Positions 41,827 through 51,026 of a stretch of 64,000 bases of DNA are shown here, in pieces. The notes beneath the pieces were generated by a model. The model searched no databases, was not told the origin of the DNA, and saw only the letters and a list, made by a program, of their open reading frames with translations. The translations under genes were made by a program, and so were the position numbers. Position 1 is the stretch's first letter. The number at the start of each line of letters is the position of its first letter. Source of the stretch: CAWUEX02 sp963921305 (GTDB taxonomy: Bacteria; Pseudomonadota; Alphaproteobacteria; Rhodospirillales; Rhodospirillaceae); assembly GCA_963921305.4 (NCBI GenBank), contig CAWUEX030000002.1, positions 3,162,001 to 3,226,000 on the forward strand. Direction: 5' to 3'.

Positions 41827-42987
41827 ATGTCTGAAACTGCCAGCCCTACATTGCTGCCTGAAGGCCTGCGCGACGTGCTGCCGCCCGACGCCGATGCAGA
41901 GGCTGCGCTGGTCGACCGTCTGGCGTCTGTCTTCATTGCCAACGGGTATGACCGGGTTGCCCCGCCTCTTGTCGAGTTTGAGTCGACATTGCTATCAGGT
42001 ATGGGTGCTGCGACGGCGGACCGGATTTTCCGTATGGTAGACCCGGTTTCGCAGCGGACTCTTGGTATCCGCGCCGACGTGACCGCGCAGATCGCCCGGC
42101 TGGCCTCGACCCGTTTGAAGGATTCGCCGCGGCCGTTACGGCTGATGTACGCCGGTCAGGTGATGCGCGTTAAGGGACAACAGCTCAAGCCAGAGCGTCA
42201 GTTTACCCAGGTCGGTTTTGAGCTGGTCGGGCCGGATAGCGTCGCCGCCGATGCAGAGGCGATCATCGTCGCCGCGGAGGCGGTCCAAGCGCTCGGCGTG
42301 ACAGATATCAGCATCGATCTGGCCTTGCCCCCACTCGTTCCGGCTATTTTGGCGGATGATCCCTCACAGGTTGCTGACGCCGAGGCCTTGGTCGAAGCGA
42401 TCAATCACAAAGACACGTCTGAGATCAAACGCCTGGCGGGGCAACATGCAGAGGCGCTGTGTGCGTTCATTGAATTATCTGGCCCAGTTGCTGCGGCGCG
42501 CGAAAAGGTGTCAAGCCTGAAGCTCAATGCAGAGGCGCAAAGTCATCTCGAGACTTTGTTTGATACCGCTGACCAGGCCAAAGTTGAGGCGCCTGACCTA
42601 GCCTTGACCCTAGACTTAGTTGAAAACCGTGGTCTGCAGTATCACACCGGCGTGACCTTCTTTCTGTTTGCCAAGGGCAGTGCCCGCGAGATTGGCCGCG
42701 GCGGGCGCTACCTTATCGACCACGGTGCCGGGAAGGCCGAACCTGCGACAGGCGCGACCTTGTTTATCGACGCGCTTGCCACTGTCTCGCCATCGCCTGA
42801 GGCTCAGCCAGTGCTGTACGTTCCCTTCGGGACGTCACGGGAGGAGATCACCGCTTTACAGGGCAAAGGGTATCGGGTGAAAGCGTCACTCGCGCCCGGC
42901 CAGGACAGCGCCGAACACGCCTCACGCTTGGGGTGCAGTCACATTCTGCAGGACGGATCGGCCAAAGACTTAAGGACAAAGGGATAA
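41827..42987 (+). CDS. hisZ: HisZ, ATP phosphoribosyltransferase regulatory subunit
   Basis: 386 residues from the ATG at 41827. It is a histidyl-tRNA-synthetase paralogue without the anticodon domain that forms an octamer with short HisG. Seen: LLPEGLRDVLPPDADAEAALVDRL, YDRVAPPLVEFESTLL, FRMVDPVSQRTLGIRADVTAQIARLASTRL, RLMYAGQVMRVKGQQLKPERQFTQVGFELVG and GLQYHTGVTFFLFAKG. hisG is not in the window. It precedes purA by four bases, a standard alphaproteobacterial pair. The 136 bases before it hold no gene. Confidence 0.95.
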   Translation: MSETASPTLLPEGLRDVLPPDADAEAALVDRLASVFIANGYDRVAPPLVEFESTLLSGMGAATADRIFRMVDPVSQRTLGIRADVTAQIARLASTRLKDSPRPLRLMYAGQVMRVKGQQLKPERQFTQVGFELVGPDSVAADAEAIIVAAEAVQALGVTDISIDLALPPLVPAILADDPSQVADAEALVEAINHKDTSEIKRLAGQHAEALCAFIELSGPVAAAREKVSSLKLNAEAQSHLETLFDTADQAKVEAPDLALTLDLVENRGLQYHTGVTFFLFAKGSAREIGRGGRYLIDHGAGKAEPATGATLFIDALATVSPSPEAQPVLYVPFGTSREEITALQGKGYRVKASLAPGQDSAEHASRLGCSHILQDGSAKDLRTKG

Positions 42988-42991
42988 CCGC

Positions 42992-44281
42992 ATGACCAAC
43001 GTTGCCGTCATCGGAGCTCAGTGGGGCGACGAAGGGAAAGGGAAAGTCGTCGACTGGCTGTCAGAGCGGGCCGATATCGTTGTGCGCTTTCAAGGCGGTC
43101 ACAACGCCGGTCATACTCTGGTCATTGGCGGACAAACCTACAAGCTGAGTTTGCTTCCTTCGGGTGCGGTGCGCGGGAAACCGTCCGTCATCGGAAACGG
43201 TGTGGTGATTGACCCTTGGGCGCTGCTTGAGGAAATCGAACGTGTCCGGGCGCAGGGCGTTCGCATTGATCCCGATGTCCTCAAGATTGCCGAGAATGCC
43301 TGTCTCATTCTGCCGTTGCACAGAAACCTGGATTTGGCCCGCGAAGCCGCGGCCGGCAAAGCCAAGATCGGCACAACAGGGCGCGGCATTGGACCGGCCT
43401 ATGAGGACAAAGTTGCCCGTCGGGCCGTTCGCGTATGCGACCTCAAGGACCCAGAAACAATCGCCTACAAAGTTGAGCGTTTGCTTTCGCACCATAACGC
43501 GCTGTTGCGCGGTTTGGGGCAGGATGAACTTGATGGCGACGACCTTATTGCCATGCTGCATGACCTCGCGCCTAAAATACTGCCCTTTGTGACCTCTGCT
43601 TGGGCCTTGCTTGACGATGCCCGCAAACAGGGGCAGCGCATTCTTTTTGAGGGTGCGCAGGGAACCATGCTGGACCTAGACCACGGCACGTACCCGTTTG
43701 TGACCTCGTCGAACACCATTGCTGGTCAGGCCGCGGTCGGCTCGGGACTTGGCCCGGGCGCCGTTGGTTTCGTGCTCGGTATTACCAAGGCCTATACGAC
43801 GCGGGTGGGCGAGGGGCCCTTCCCGACGGAACTTCATGACGACATCGGCAAGACGCTGGGAGAACGCGGCCGGGAGTTCGGCACAGTGACCGGGCGCCAG
43901 CGCCGCTGCGGCTGGTTCGATGCAGTGATGGTGCGGCAGGCGATTAAGGTTGGCGGTATTACCGGGATCGCGCTAACGAAATTGGATGTTCTCGATGCCC
44001 TCGACGAATTGAAAATTTGTGTCGGGTATGAGCTTCACGGCGAGAATATCGATCAATTTCCCGCATCGATGGCGGATCAGGCCGCAGTCGAGCCGGTTTA
44101 CGAGACCCTGCCGGGCTGGCAGGAGAGCACTCAGGGCGCGCGGTCCTGGGCTGATCTTCCGGCCGAATGTATCAAATATATCCGGCGCTTAGAGGAATTG
44201 ATTGAGGCCCCCGTGGCCCTGCTCTCGACCAGTCCTGAGCGTGAAGATACGATTCTGGTGCAGGATCCCTTCGCCGACTAG
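42992..44281 (+). CDS. purA: Adenylosuccinate synthetase
   Basis: 429 residues. It links IMP and aspartate with GTP, the first step to AMP. Seen: VIGAQWGDEGKGKVVDWLSERADIVVRFQGGHNAGHTL (P-loop-like GDEGKGK and catalytic Asp/His), GTTGRGIGPAYEDKVARRA, FEGAQGTMLDLDHGTYPFVTSSNT, TRVGEGPFPTEL and GRQRRCGWFDAV. Cotranscribed with hisZ. A short terminator-like hairpin follows. Confidence 0.98.
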   Translation: MTNVAVIGAQWGDEGKGKVVDWLSERADIVVRFQGGHNAGHTLVIGGQTYKLSLLPSGAVRGKPSVIGNGVVIDPWALLEEIERVRAQGVRIDPDVLKIAENACLILPLHRNLDLAREAAAGKAKIGTTGRGIGPAYEDKVARRAVRVCDLKDPETIAYKVERLLSHHNALLRGLGQDELDGDDLIAMLHDLAPKILPFVTSAWALLDDARKQGQRILFEGAQGTMLDLDHGTYPFVTSSNTIAGQAAVGSGLGPGAVGFVLGITKAYTTRVGEGPFPTELHDDIGKTLGERGREFGTVTGRQRRCGWFDAVMVRQAIKVGGITGIALTKLDVLDALDELKICVGYELHGENIDQFPASMADQAAVEPVYETLPGWQESTQGARSWADLPAECIKYIRRLEELIEAPVALLSTSPEREDTILVQDPFAD

Positions 44282-44295
44282 ACCTTTTCCTGCCT

Positions 44296-44322
44296 CGAAA
44301 GCGCTGAATTCTGCGCTTTTCG
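44296..44322 (+). terminator. Rho-independent terminator after purA
   Basis: CGAAAGCGC (44296-44304) pairs with GCGCTTTTCG (44313-44322) across an eight-base loop; the T-run is short and lies partly in the stem. A second small inverted repeat, GTTCGG / CTGAAC, follows at 44330-44345 in the upstream region of the pseudokinase gene. Confidence 0.5.
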
Positions 44323-44421
44323 CTTAAGTGTTCGGTAACCTGAACATGTTGAGATACACTGCGCGCGAGTCCGGAAGGAGCTCGGGCAGAAAGTCCAACT
44401 TCAACGAGACGACAACCTCTG

Positions 44422-46587
44422 ATGGCCGAACAGGCAGTAGAAACAGTTCTAGAGGAAGCCGAACCGGAAGACATCGTGACCCCAGAACCCTCTCCAGAAG
44501 GAGAGCCTGAGGCCACATCGGACGGAGACGCTAAACCCTCTTCCGCAGCGGAGAAAAAACCGCCGCCCAAGGTTGCCCCACAGGCGCCTAGCGGTGGCAA
44601 TTCTATTGTCGTCCGCGACCGCTATAGCATCTACTACGACCGGCCTATTTCAAAGCTCGATATGCCGAATGCCCAGGCGTTTGAGGTCGAAGACCGCAAA
44701 CAGCCCGGCCGGGCTCTCTACGCGCTCGTTTGCAAACCAGAGATGGTATCCCGCATTAGCGTCATGCGGGTTTTGAAGGGCAATGAAATTCCCAACATGC
44801 TGCACCTTGTGGATTGGGGAGCAGCGGAGTGGCCGCCAGCCAACCGTAAGTGCGTCATCATTATTTATTACCGGCCTCTTGGCGGTCGGGTGATGGATAG
44901 TCTCTCTGCTGTAAGCGAGCGCATTCCTGACCACCAGTTCCCGAAGTTGATTATCAAGCCGATCGCGGAAGCCTTGACTGAACTAGGGCTCAAAGGAATC
45001 ACGCACCGGGCGATCCGGCCCGACAACCTGTATTGGGTTGATGACTCCAAACAGAAAATCGTCCTCGGAGATTGCTGCACCAGCGTTGCAGCGGGTGATC
45101 AACCGACTGTGGTGGAGACCATTGAGTCGGGTATGGCAAACCCCAACGCGCGTGGCTCGGGCATGTATGCCGACGATATGTACTCCTTGGGCGTGACCCT
45201 TTTGATGCTCGCAGTCGGGCGTAATCCCCTGGCCGGACGCAGCGACGAAGACGTCCTGGACAAGAAGATGAACGAAGGGTCTTACGCCGCTTTGGTCGGC
45301 GACGAACGTTTGCCCGTCTCATTGATCGAATGTCTGCGCGGATTAATGACGGATGACGCTGAGCAGCGCTGGACCACGCAGAATATTGAGCTTTGGCTCA
45401 ACGGCAAACGGCTGACACCGGTGCAAGCGCGGGCCGAGCCGCATTCCCAACGCGGCTTCAAGTTTGCAGAGCGGGAATTCTGGTCTTGCCGTCCACTGGC
45501 GTTGCACATGCACCGGCACTGGGACGAAGCGGCAAAGATTATTCACGACGGCTCGCTTGAGATTTGGATCCGGCGCGGTCTGGAAGCGAATGACCTGGCC
45601 GATGCAGTTTCAGCGGCCATTAAAACAACTTTGGCCATGCCGGGCGATCAGAAGGAAACGGATGACGTGCTCGTCTCCCGCGTTCTGATGCTCATGGACC
45701 CGGCCGCGCCTGTGAAATACAGAAACTTCTGCACAAACCTCGATGGGTTCGGGTCTGCTCTGGCCGTTGCCATGCTGCAGAAGAAGTCACTGCAACCGTA
45801 TATCGACTTCATCAACAAAGACTTGTGGCGGCATTGGGTCGCAGCTCAAGCCGCATTTAACACTGACAACAGTCAGTGGGACGGCGTGTTTAAGGATTTG
45901 AAAAACTACTTGAAAGATACCAACTCGGGAGCCGGAATTGAGCGGTGCGTTTACGAGTTGATCGAGTGGCTCTACTGCATGAGCCCACTTATCGCTTCGC
46001 AGTACGTGATGGAGGTTAAGGGCGTATTGCCTGCCTTGGATACAGTGTCCAAAACGGTCAATTCCAAGATGTGGCCGGTTGACCGCCACGTTGCCGCTTT
46101 TCTGCGTGCGCGATACGCCAAAGGCACCGGAACTCAGATCGATGCCATGAACGATCCAAAACCGGACCGTGCAACGATTGGTATGTTGAGTGTTCTCGCC
46201 ATCGTTCAGTGGCGTCTGGGTCCGGATTCTGTATTCGGCCTCGCGGGTTGGGTCGGCGGGCTGATGGGACCTGTCATCAATAGCTATCACAATCGCCAGA
46301 AGCGGAAAGAGATTGAGAAGGAAATTCCCAAGCTTGTCCGCAAAGGCAACCTTCCGGAACTCTACAACTTCCTCGACAATCCTGAAGAACGGCAGCGCGA
46401 CGCTGAGGGATTTGCCTGGGCGAAGGCGGAATATGCCAGTGCGGAAAAACAGATTTACGAATTCCAGCACGGTCAGATCGACCGGGACGAAGACGCACAA
46501 CGCACAGGACGGCAGGCTGGAGCGGTTGTCGCCTCGGTCATTATGTTCCTGGCGTATGTGATCGCCCTGTTCGGGGAGCTGGTTTAG
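44422..46587 (+). CDS. Membrane-anchored protein-kinase-like protein (pseudokinase)
   Basis: 721 residues. The first 60 are acidic and Pro-rich. A kinase-like fold spans about 65-330: GITHRAIRPDNLYW (193-205) stands where HRDxKPxN is expected, IVLGDCC (213-219) where DFG is, and DDMYSLGVTLLMLAVGRNPL (251-270) matches the SDxYSLGVxLxxLLxGxxPF helix F. The catalytic Asp of HRD is Ala197, so phosphotransfer is not expected, though Asn202 and Asp217 remain. A long helical region (about 345-690) of unknown family follows, and one membrane helix ends the protein (about 698-719, VVASVIMFLAYVIALF), leaving the bulk cytoplasmic. A small membrane protein gene begins two bases after the stop, so a two-protein membrane complex is likely. 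Confidence 0.82.
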   Translation: MAEQAVETVLEEAEPEDIVTPEPSPEGEPEATSDGDAKPSSAAEKKPPPKVAPQAPSGGNSIVVRDRYSIYYDRPISKLDMPNAQAFEVEDRKQPGRALYALVCKPEMVSRISVMRVLKGNEIPNMLHLVDWGAAEWPPANRKCVIIIYYRPLGGRVMDSLSAVSERIPDHQFPKLIIKPIAEALTELGLKGITHRAIRPDNLYWVDDSKQKIVLGDCCTSVAAGDQPTVVETIESGMANPNARGSGMYADDMYSLGVTLLMLAVGRNPLAGRSDEDVLDKKMNEGSYAALVGDERLPVSLIECLRGLMTDDAEQRWTTQNIELWLNGKRLTPVQARAEPHSQRGFKFAEREFWSCRPLALHMHRHWDEAAKIIHDGSLEIWIRRGLEANDLADAVSAAIKTTLAMPGDQKETDDVLVSRVLMLMDPAAPVKYRNFCTNLDGFGSALAVAMLQKKSLQPYIDFINKDLWRHWVAAQAAFNTDNSQWDGVFKDLKNYLKDTNSGAGIERCVYELIEWLYCMSPLIASQYVMEVKGVLPALDTVSKTVNSKMWPVDRHVAAFLRARYAKGTGTQIDAMNDPKPDRATIGMLSVLAIVQWRLGPDSVFGLAGWVGGLMGPVINSYHNRQKRKEIEKEIPKLVRKGNLPELYNFLDNPEERQRDAEGFAWAKAEYASAEKQIYEFQHGQIDRDEDAQRTGRQAGAVVASVIMFLAYVIALFGELV

Positions 46588-46589
46588 GT

Positions 46590-47123
46590 ATGGCGAAGCA
46601 ACCCACACCTGTGCAGAAGAAGCCGCTCTTCTCGAAGAACCAAATGTACCTGTACGCGATGATCGCGATTCCGCTCGCGCTCATGTTCATTCCTACGGTC
46701 ATTATGCTGGCGTTTATTTTGTTGCCGGCATGCGTCGCCATGCTGGTGGAGCGCAGCAAGGGCTGGTACTGCGGGGCCTGTGTCGGTGCGATGAGCCTTG
46801 CCGGTGCGTCTCCGTCTCTGACAGACCTGTGGTTCAACAATCACACCATTCAAGGCGCGTTCCAGACCATGGGTAACCTGTGGACCATCCTCTTGATCTA
46901 CGGGTGCGCGGCAATTGGTTGGGCGATCTATGTCACGACGCCCTCAATCGTTTCGACCTTCATGGCCATGACCGCCGGGCGCCGCATTGAAGTTTTGAAA
47001 GCTCAGCAGAAAGAGCTGGTGGTGAAGTGGGGACCGGACGTCGAGTCGGTTTACGAGCCTGAAGATAAAGGTGACGGACACGCGCAGGCATCGGCACCTA
47101 CATCGGTACCCGCGCCGGGGTAG
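46590..47123 (+). CDS. Membrane protein paired with the pseudokinase
   Basis: 177 residues. Membrane segments: about 19-50 (long, perhaps two helices), 57-76 and 93-117; the loop between has a cysteine pair (WYCGACVG). The C-terminal 60 residues are cytoplasmic or periplasmic, polar and Pro/Ala-rich at the end. The ATG lies two bases after the pseudokinase stop, so the pair is co-translated. No family is recognised. It ends two bases before the stop of the convergent pseudouridine synthase gene. Confidence 0.8.
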   Translation: MAKQPTPVQKKPLFSKNQMYLYAMIAIPLALMFIPTVIMLAFILLPACVAMLVERSKGWYCGACVGAMSLAGASPSLTDLWFNNHTIQGAFQTMGNLWTILLIYGCAAIGWAIYVTTPSIVSTFMAMTAGRRIEVLKAQQKELVVKWGPDVESVYEPEDKGDGHAQASAPTSVPAPG

Positions 47124-47125
47124 CT

Positions 47126-48094
47126 TTAGGGGCGCGAGTCTTCAAGCCCGGCTATCAGGTCCTGCATATCTGACGGTAGGGCCGATTCAAAAGACAACTC
47201 TTTATTCTTAGTCGGATGCCTGAAACCCAATTCCTGGGCATGCAACGCCTGCCTTTGAAATGTCTTGAGCAGAGCTTTGATATGCTCTGGCGCTGACCGT
47301 CTAATGCCGGCGCCATACAGCGGATCACCCAGCAAACTATGTCCGATGTGGGCCATATGGACACGGATTTGATGTGTGCGTCCGGTTTCAAGCCGGCACC
47401 GGACCAGGGACGCATCGGATCCGAAGGCCTTCAACACCGAATAGTGCGTCGTGGCAGTCTTGCCGCCCTGCTTGACCACCGTCATCTTCTTGCGATTGCG
47501 GGAACTGCGGCCGATCGCACCCGATATCCTATCTTTCATCTTTTTCGGAACCCCCCACACGACAGCCTGATAGCTGCGCTGAATGGTGTGTTGCGAAAAC
47601 TGCTGCGAGAGACCGGCGTGCGCAGCGTCGGATTTGGCTGCAACGATCAATCCTGATGTGTCTTTGTCTAGCCGGTGAACGATACCTGGGCGTTTTACGC
47701 CGCCGATGCCGCTTAGGCTCGCGCCACAATGGGCCAAAAGAGCGTTGACCAACGTTCCCGACGTATTACCAGCGGCGGGATGGACAACCAGCCCCGCAGG
47801 CTTGTCGACAACGATCAGGTCGTCGTCTTCATAAACAACGGTGAGCGAAATGTGCTCTGGCGCTGGGGTATCCGTTACGGGGGGAGGAACACATATCACG
47901 ATATCCGATGGTGACTTGAGGCGGTGGTTGGCATCTGTGATGACGTCGCCAGAAACCGTGACGTGGCCCTGTTCGATTAGCGCTTTCAACCGGGATCGCG
48001 AGAGGTCATCGCGCGCATCCGCTAAGACGCGGTCGAGACGCTTGCCGTTGTCCTCGGCTCCAGTGGTAAAAGTGAAGGATGAACGGTCAGGCAC
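47126..48094 (-). CDS. RluD-family 23S rRNA pseudouridine synthase
   Basis: 322 residues. An N-terminal S4 RNA-binding domain (GKRLDRVLADARDDLSRSRLKALIEQGHVTVSG) is followed by the RluA/RluC/RluD catalytic domain: VVDKPAGLVVHPAAGN, VKRPGIVHRLDKDTSGLIVAAKSD with the catalytic Asp in HRLDKDTSG, and CRLETGRTHQIRVHMAHIGHSLLGDPLYG. RluD modifies helix 69 of 23S rRNA; the exact target here is inferred. It diverges from the gene at 48175. Confidence 0.93.
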   Translation of the reverse strand: MPDRSSFTFTTGAEDNGKRLDRVLADARDDLSRSRLKALIEQGHVTVSGDVITDANHRLKSPSDIVICVPPPVTDTPAPEHISLTVVYEDDDLIVVDKPAGLVVHPAAGNTSGTLVNALLAHCGASLSGIGGVKRPGIVHRLDKDTSGLIVAAKSDAAHAGLSQQFSQHTIQRSYQAVVWGVPKKMKDRISGAIGRSSRNRKKMTVVKQGGKTATTHYSVLKAFGSDASLVRCRLETGRTHQIRVHMAHIGHSLLGDPLYGAGIRRSAPEHIKALLKTFQRQALHAQELGFRHPTKNKELSFESALPSDMQDLIAGLEDSRP

Positions 48095-48174
48095 GAGTGC
48101 TGTACTCTTCTAGCCGATGGTGATAGGCGGATAGCCGGTTTTACTTAAACTTTAGCCACCAGGATACTCTTCAG

Positions 48175-48525
48175 ATGAAGGCAGCCAAAACACTCGTATG
48201 GGTGATGACCGGTATGCTGGTTGCGCTGCTAGGCGTGCTGGTGGTCGGCCTCTCCCTAGGATGGCATAAAGAAGAGCCAGAGGCCGCCCAGCCATCGTCA
48301 GGCAACACGCCTGAACGTCAGATTGAATTCGGAGTTGATGACATCTCTCTCGGAGAGCCAGCAGGAACTCAGGTCGATAGTATTACTCCGATCGGAGGGT
48401 TTGTCGGACTGTCACTGTCTGGTGGAGGGCAGGCCGCGCGAGTTGTCATCATCGACCCGACGACCGGCGCGATTGTCGCACGCATTCAAGTTGAGCAAGA
48501 CCCAGGTGGCGCTTTGGACCCATGA
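48175..48525 (+). CDS. Small single-pass membrane protein (DUF6476-like)
   Basis: 116 residues. One N-terminal membrane segment (about 7-30, LVWVMTGMLVALLGVLVVGLSLG), then a periplasmic part ending in a beta-rich motif, GGFVGLSLSGGGQAARVVIIDPTTGAIVARI. This resembles the DUF6476 proteins of Alphaproteobacteria, but I hold that assignment as tentative. Its end overlaps the JAMM peptidase start by four bases, so the two are coupled. Confidence 0.78.
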   Translation: MKAAKTLVWVMTGMLVALLGVLVVGLSLGWHKEEPEAAQPSSGNTPERQIEFGVDDISLGEPAGTQVDSITPIGGFVGLSLSGGGQAARVVIIDPTTGAIVARIQVEQDPGGALDP

Positions 48526-48971
48526 AACGTGTCCAACTCTCCCGCGGCCACTATGACGATCTTTGTAAGTTGGCTGAGCGTCAATCTCCCGAAGAGTGTT
48601 GTGGTCTGCTCATCGGCCAGGGCGATGATGAGATAACGATTAGTAAGGTGGTTGTTTCCGACAATTTGGCTGATCGGCCGGACCGGTTTCTAATTGATCC
48701 TCAGCTGCAATTTGACTGGATGAGGCGCTTGCGCGGACAGGCCCAACGTATTGTTGGTCATTTTCATTCACATCCAAACGGGGCTGCGGAGCCGTCCCAG
48801 ACCGACTGCGAAATGGCTCTAGATACCGATCTGGTCTGGCTCATTATTCCGGTGACAGGTGGTATGGCGACGGCGATTCAGGCCTACAAAGTCGATCAGC
48901 CCGGTGTGAGGTTTGCGCCAATAGACCTGAGAGTTCTAGACAGGGAGAGTCCAGCTGCCGGCCTCGATTGA
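48522..48971 (+). CDS. JAMM/MPN+ (Mov34, M67) metallopeptidase
   Basis: 149 residues, a stand-alone bacterial JAB domain. Zinc ligands follow the JAMM pattern: Glu24/25 in SPEECCGLLIG, His82 and His84 in GHFHSHPNG, and Asp95 in PSQTD. Such enzymes cut isopeptide or C-terminal extensions of ubiquitin-like sulfur carriers such as ThiS or CysO. No ubiquitin-like gene or E1-like ThiF/MoeB gene is in the window, so the partner is unknown. Overlaps the upstream membrane-protein gene by four bases. Confidence 0.92.
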   Translation: MKRVQLSRGHYDDLCKLAERQSPEECCGLLIGQGDDEITISKVVVSDNLADRPDRFLIDPQLQFDWMRRLRGQAQRIVGHFHSHPNGAAEPSQTDCEMALDTDLVWLIIPVTGGMATAIQAYKVDQPGVRFAPIDLRVLDRESPAAGLD

Positions 48972-49034
48972 GCGGCGGTGTCGCATCTGGCATGCTGCTT
49001 GAGCGAGTATGGACCGAAACGCAGGAACCCAGAG

Positions 49035-50147
49035 ATGAGCGAGAAACACATCCCTAAAATCGCACGGCGCGGCGCACTTGGCATAGTTGGTCTCGCCGGC
49101 GCAGGGTTTGCCGGCGACGTGATCGGTCCGCGGCGGGCCGAGGCGTCCTCGGGCGGTCCCATCAGGTTGCTTGCCAACGAGAACCCCTATGGTCCGTCGA
49201 AAACCGCTCAAGAGGCCATGGAAGCGGCGTTGGCTGACGGGTGGATGTATGCCTCAGGTGAGGTGCGGGTACTGCGCCAGCTTATTGCCGAGCAAGAGGG
49301 GGTTCCGCCGGACCATATTCGTATTACCGCGGGATCTGGTGAGCTCTTAAAAATGGCAGCGCTCGGCTTTGGCCGGGCCGGTGAGATCGTGGCGGCAAAG
49401 CCGACGTTCTCCATGTTGACCGCCTATGCCCGAAACACGGGCGCGACCGTGCATGACGTGCTTTTGGATTCCGAGATGCGGCATGACCTCGCCGCGATGG
49501 AAGCACGGGTTTCGAGTTCGACCAGTCTGGTCTACGTGTGCAATCCCAACAACCCAACAGGGACGCGGTTGCCCACCCAACAACTGCGGTCGTTTATTGA
49601 AACGATTGAGCCGCGGGCTACGGTGTTCGTCGACGAAGCCTACGTTGAGTTGCTGCCCAATCCGCAAAGCGACTCCATGATTGATCAGGTCAAGGCCGGG
49701 AAGAATGTCATCCTTGCGCGCACGTTCTCCAAGATTCATGGATTGGCCGGTCTGCGCATTGGTTACGCCATCGCACGTCCCGATCTGATCGCGATGTTAA
49801 GACCGCTGCAGATGAGTTTCTTGAACGTGATGGGATTGCGCGCCGCTGCCGCCAGTTATCAAGATAAGGATTTTCAGGCATTCAGCAGGGCACGAATTCA
49901 GGAGTGCGTGGATGTCACGCAAACTGCAATGGAGGATATCGGTCTGTCCTACACCCCGTCTGTGACGAATTTTGTCCTCTTCGACACCGGCGGTTCGGTT
50001 AGAGAATTCGCTAGCGCGATGCGGCAAAAAAATATTCTCGTTGGCAGATCGTATGCCCCCTATGAGTCCTGGTGCCGCGTGAGTATGGGCACCGTCGAGC
50101 AAATGGCGACGTTCGCTGAAGCGTTGCGCGACTACTACAAAGGATGA
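49035..50147 (+). CDS. Tat-exported PLP-dependent aminotransferase (HisC-like fold)
   Basis: 370 residues from the ATG at 49035 (AGGA 8 bases upstream). The N-terminus IARRGALGIVGLAGAGFAGDVI has twin Arg (11-12) and a hydrophobic core, with a plausible cut after AEA, so it looks like a Tat substrate folded with its cofactor before export. The rest is a fold-type I aminotransferase of the histidinol-phosphate type: LLANENPYGPSKTA, ITAGSGELLKMAALGF, VCNPNNPTGT, VFVDEAYVEL, and TFSKIHGLAGLRIGYAI with the PLP lysine. Periplasmic aminotransferases are uncommon. The neighbours suggest handling of unusual or D-amino acids. Confidence 0.88.
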   Translation: MSEKHIPKIARRGALGIVGLAGAGFAGDVIGPRRAEASSGGPIRLLANENPYGPSKTAQEAMEAALADGWMYASGEVRVLRQLIAEQEGVPPDHIRITAGSGELLKMAALGFGRAGEIVAAKPTFSMLTAYARNTGATVHDVLLDSEMRHDLAAMEARVSSSTSLVYVCNPNNPTGTRLPTQQLRSFIETIEPRATVFVDEAYVELLPNPQSDSMIDQVKAGKNVILARTFSKIHGLAGLRIGYAIARPDLIAMLRPLQMSFLNVMGLRAAAASYQDKDFQAFSRARIQECVDVTQTAMEDIGLSYTPSVTNFVLFDTGGSVREFASAMRQKNILVGRSYAPYESWCRVSMGTVEQMATFAEALRDYYKG

Positions 50148-50986
50148 CCACGATGACCCATCGCATCGGTATCATCGGCACAGGTGCGGGCTATGCCGGC
50201 CATTCCGAGCCGCCAGCACCTATTGCAGAAATCGCGGGGGAGGGATTTTTACCTGAGCTCATCGAAACGCGTTTGCGCACGTTTCCGATGACGCCCTACG
50301 ACCGTGGTTTGACATCGCTCGCCTACGTCGATTGTGCCATCGAAGCCGAGAAAGCTGGCTTCGATGCTGTTTTCATCAACACCGTGGGAGACTACGGTAT
50401 TGATGAAATACGCTCGGCGACTGACATGCTTGTCGTCGGGGCGGGGGAAGCGACGATGGCGATGTGTGCCAACGTGGGCCGCTATTTCTCGATCGTTACG
50501 ATTTGGCCACCCAAACTCAACTTCATTTATGAGGAGAGATTGCGCGGCACGGGTATGGAAAACCGGTGTGCGTCCATTCGTAATGTGCTTGGAGATGCGG
50601 AAGTCGACGGGCTTGCCGGGGCCGGTGCGGCTGTGTCGAGCTTGAAGGATGGCAACGCTGACCTAAAAGACCGGATTGTCGAGGAAATCGAAGCGGCAAT
50701 CCTTGAGGATGGCGCCGATACGATCATGCTCGGGTGCACCTGTATGGCGCCGGTCGGCCCAGAGATCGCTGAACGTGTGTCGGTTCCGGTGCTGGAATCG
50801 ATGCGCACGGGGTACAAGACCGTCGAGGCTTTACTTGCCTTGAATGCCAAACCAAGCCGGATCGCTTTTCCGAAGGCGAGCGAAGACAATGTCGCAGCTG
50901 TTGGAGAATTGATCAGCGGGCACGGAAGCCGCGACCTCGCCGGTGATTGTGAAATTTGCATCGTCACGCAGGAGGCCGCCGAGTAA
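50144..50986 (+). CDS. Asp/Glu/hydantoin racemase superfamily protein with one Cys replaced
   Basis: 280 residues; the ATG overlaps the aminotransferase stop (ATGA), although MTHRIGIIG three codons later is also possible. The two-domain racemase fold is indicated by RIGIIGTGAG at the start and the second catalytic motif TIMLGCTCMAPVGPEIA. At the first catalytic position, where the family has ACFGDPG, the sequence is INTVGDYG, so the Cys is Thr. Thr/Cys pairs are known in some members of the superfamily and need not mean inactivity. The substrate is unknown. Coupled to a Tat-exported aminotransferase and followed by an MFS exporter. Confidence 0.82.
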   Translation: MTTMTHRIGIIGTGAGYAGHSEPPAPIAEIAGEGFLPELIETRLRTFPMTPYDRGLTSLAYVDCAIEAEKAGFDAVFINTVGDYGIDEIRSATDMLVVGAGEATMAMCANVGRYFSIVTIWPPKLNFIYEERLRGTGMENRCASIRNVLGDAEVDGLAGAGAAVSSLKDGNADLKDRIVEEIEAAILEDGADTIMLGCTCMAPVGPEIAERVSVPVLESMRTGYKTVEALLALNAKPSRIAFPKASEDNVAAVGELISGHGSRDLAGDCEICIVTQEAAE

Positions 50987-51026
50987 GGGTTCGGACCCTC
51001 AGATACGCGACGCTCAGCCATTTAGT

